From assembly GCA_030673345.1 (NCBI GenBank), contig DAOVJH010000066.1, positions 1 to 7,286 on the forward strand: 7,286 nucleotides of DNA. The letters run 5' to 3'. A program made the translations under genes and the position numbers. Position 1 is the first letter of the stretch, and every line of letters begins with the position of its first letter. Source of the stretch: Pseudomonadota bacterium. GTDB taxonomy: Bacteria; Pseudomonadota; Gammaproteobacteria; SZUA-229. Under the pieces are notes generated by a model. That model did not search any database. It was not told where the DNA came from and saw only the letters and a list, made by a program, of their open reading frames with translations. Of this stretch, positions 6,771-7,286 are shown one piece after another.

Positions 6771-7286
6771 ATGAGTAACAATACTATGAATGAAATGCTG
6801 GACAGGCTACAACGTGACTTTGACATCAGTGATATCACTGAACGCCAGCCCCGTATGGCCACGCTAAAAGTCGACAAACTAAAAGCAGAACGTTTGATCC
6901 GTGAACTGCGTGACCGTGAAAATTATACTCATCTCAATTTCATGACCTGCATTGACTATATCGAGGATGGCATCTTCACCCTGGTCTACATGCTGCACAA
7001 CTATGAACAAAAACATGGTCTGGCTATACATGTCGACATCAGCCGTGACGAAGCCGAGATGACATCTATTCATATGCTGTGGGCGCAGGCATGGACCTAC
7101 CAGCGTGAACTGCGCGAAATGTATGGCATCCGTTTCCCCGGCAGTCCGCGTCTTGATGAAGATTTCTGCCTGGAAGGCTGGGATCAGATACCGCCGATGC
7201 GCCGCGAGTTCGATACCAAAAAATTCAGCCAGGAACGCTTCGGTCACCGTGAAGGCAGAGACAGCGAAGAGCCACGCGAACACATG
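6771..7286 (+). CDS. NuoC-like subunit (MbxK/MbhK type), 3' end outside window
   Basis: The frame is open from ATG 6771 to the last base of the window (172 codons, no stop), so the gene is cut by the window edge. The protein matches the 30-kDa NuoC/hydrogenase large-subunit N-terminal family. A mixed alpha/beta N-terminal half (about 38-100, including HLNFMTCIDYIEDG at 54-67) is followed by the signature WTYQRELREMYGIRFPGSPRL (108-128) and WDQIPPMRREF (137-147). The latter corresponds to the DWeGhPLRKDF-type motif of NuoC. It is a scaffold for the NuoB/NuoD arm and carries no cofactor of its own. The C-terminal residues seen are charged and polar, so the protein may end soon, as MbxK does, or continue as a NuoCD/HycE-type fusion. 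It starts 6 bases after the NuoB-like stop without a clear ribosome site; in-frame ATGs at 6786 and 6795 are alternatives. Confidence 0.88.
   Translation, partial: MSNNTMNEMLDRLQRDFDISDITERQPRMATLKVDKLKAERLIRELRDRENYTHLNFMTCIDYIEDGIFTLVYMLHNYEQKHGLAIHVDISRDEAEMTSIHMLWAQAWTYQRELREMYGIRFPGSPRLDEDFCLEGWDQIPPMRREFDTKKFSQERFGHREGRDSEEPREHM

Noticed and set aside
6879..7283. A 134-codon open frame on the minus strand.
   Set aside because: It is antisense to the NuoC-like gene, whose family motifs are clear; no family resemblance is seen in the reverse frame.
198..7286. A plain Mrp Na+/H+ antiporter operon.
   Set aside because: The NuoH-, NuoB- and NuoC-like genes follow without a break and in the same operon; Mrp antiporters have no such redox subunits.
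5175..7286. A canonical respiratory complex I (nuo) operon segment.
   Set aside because: The gene order is wrong, the NuoB homologue lacks the tandem Cys pair, and the membrane subunits are of Mrp type.

Overview
The window carries one strand-uniform, tightly packed gene cluster (all eight genes on +). It encodes most of a membrane-bound respiratory complex of the complex I/Mrp/group-4-hydrogenase superfamily. Codon use, Shine-Dalgarno sites and roughly 50% GC fit a bacterium, most likely a proteobacterium (possibly gamma). That placement is an impression from the sequence, not a demonstrated assignment.

Layout: 1-197 is an AT-richer stretch with no convincing gene. It contains a ~95-bp hyphenated inverted repeat (56-150) with a perfect 12-bp palindrome at its centre. 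198-2011 encodes the small Mrp-type membrane subunits: MbhD-like (198-455), MrpG-like (466-885), an MbhE+MrpB-like fusion (882-1634) and MrpC/NuoK-like (1631-2011). 2005-5178 is a 1057-residue protein that joins two complete MrpD/NuoLMN-type ion-pumping modules head to tail. 5175-6113 is the NuoH-like membrane anchor, 6132-6764 the NuoB-like Fe-S subunit, and 6771 to the window edge a NuoC-like subunit that runs off the end.

The set and order (small Mrp subunits, two antiporter modules, NuoH, NuoB, NuoC) match the archaeal MBX/MBS type, whose order is H-H'-M-J-K-L-N. They do not match MBH hydrogenase, where the NuoH homologue comes after the NuoD homologue, or a canonical nuo operon. The NuoB-like subunit supports this: the tandem Cys-Cys of complex I is Cys-Gly here, leaving three of the four classical cluster ligands. 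This is the kind of site-differentiated cluster described for membrane-bound sulfane reductase (MBS).

How it would work (inference): electrons, probably from a low-potential donor such as ferredoxin through a NuoI-like subunit expected downstream, reach the cluster at the NuoB/NuoD interface. The NuoH-like subunit couples this to the membrane arm. The two fused antiporter modules and the Mrp-like subunits then move H+ and/or Na+. The NuoD-like (catalytic), NuoI-like and MrpE/MrpF-like subunits are not in the window, so the acceptor and direction cannot be fixed from here.
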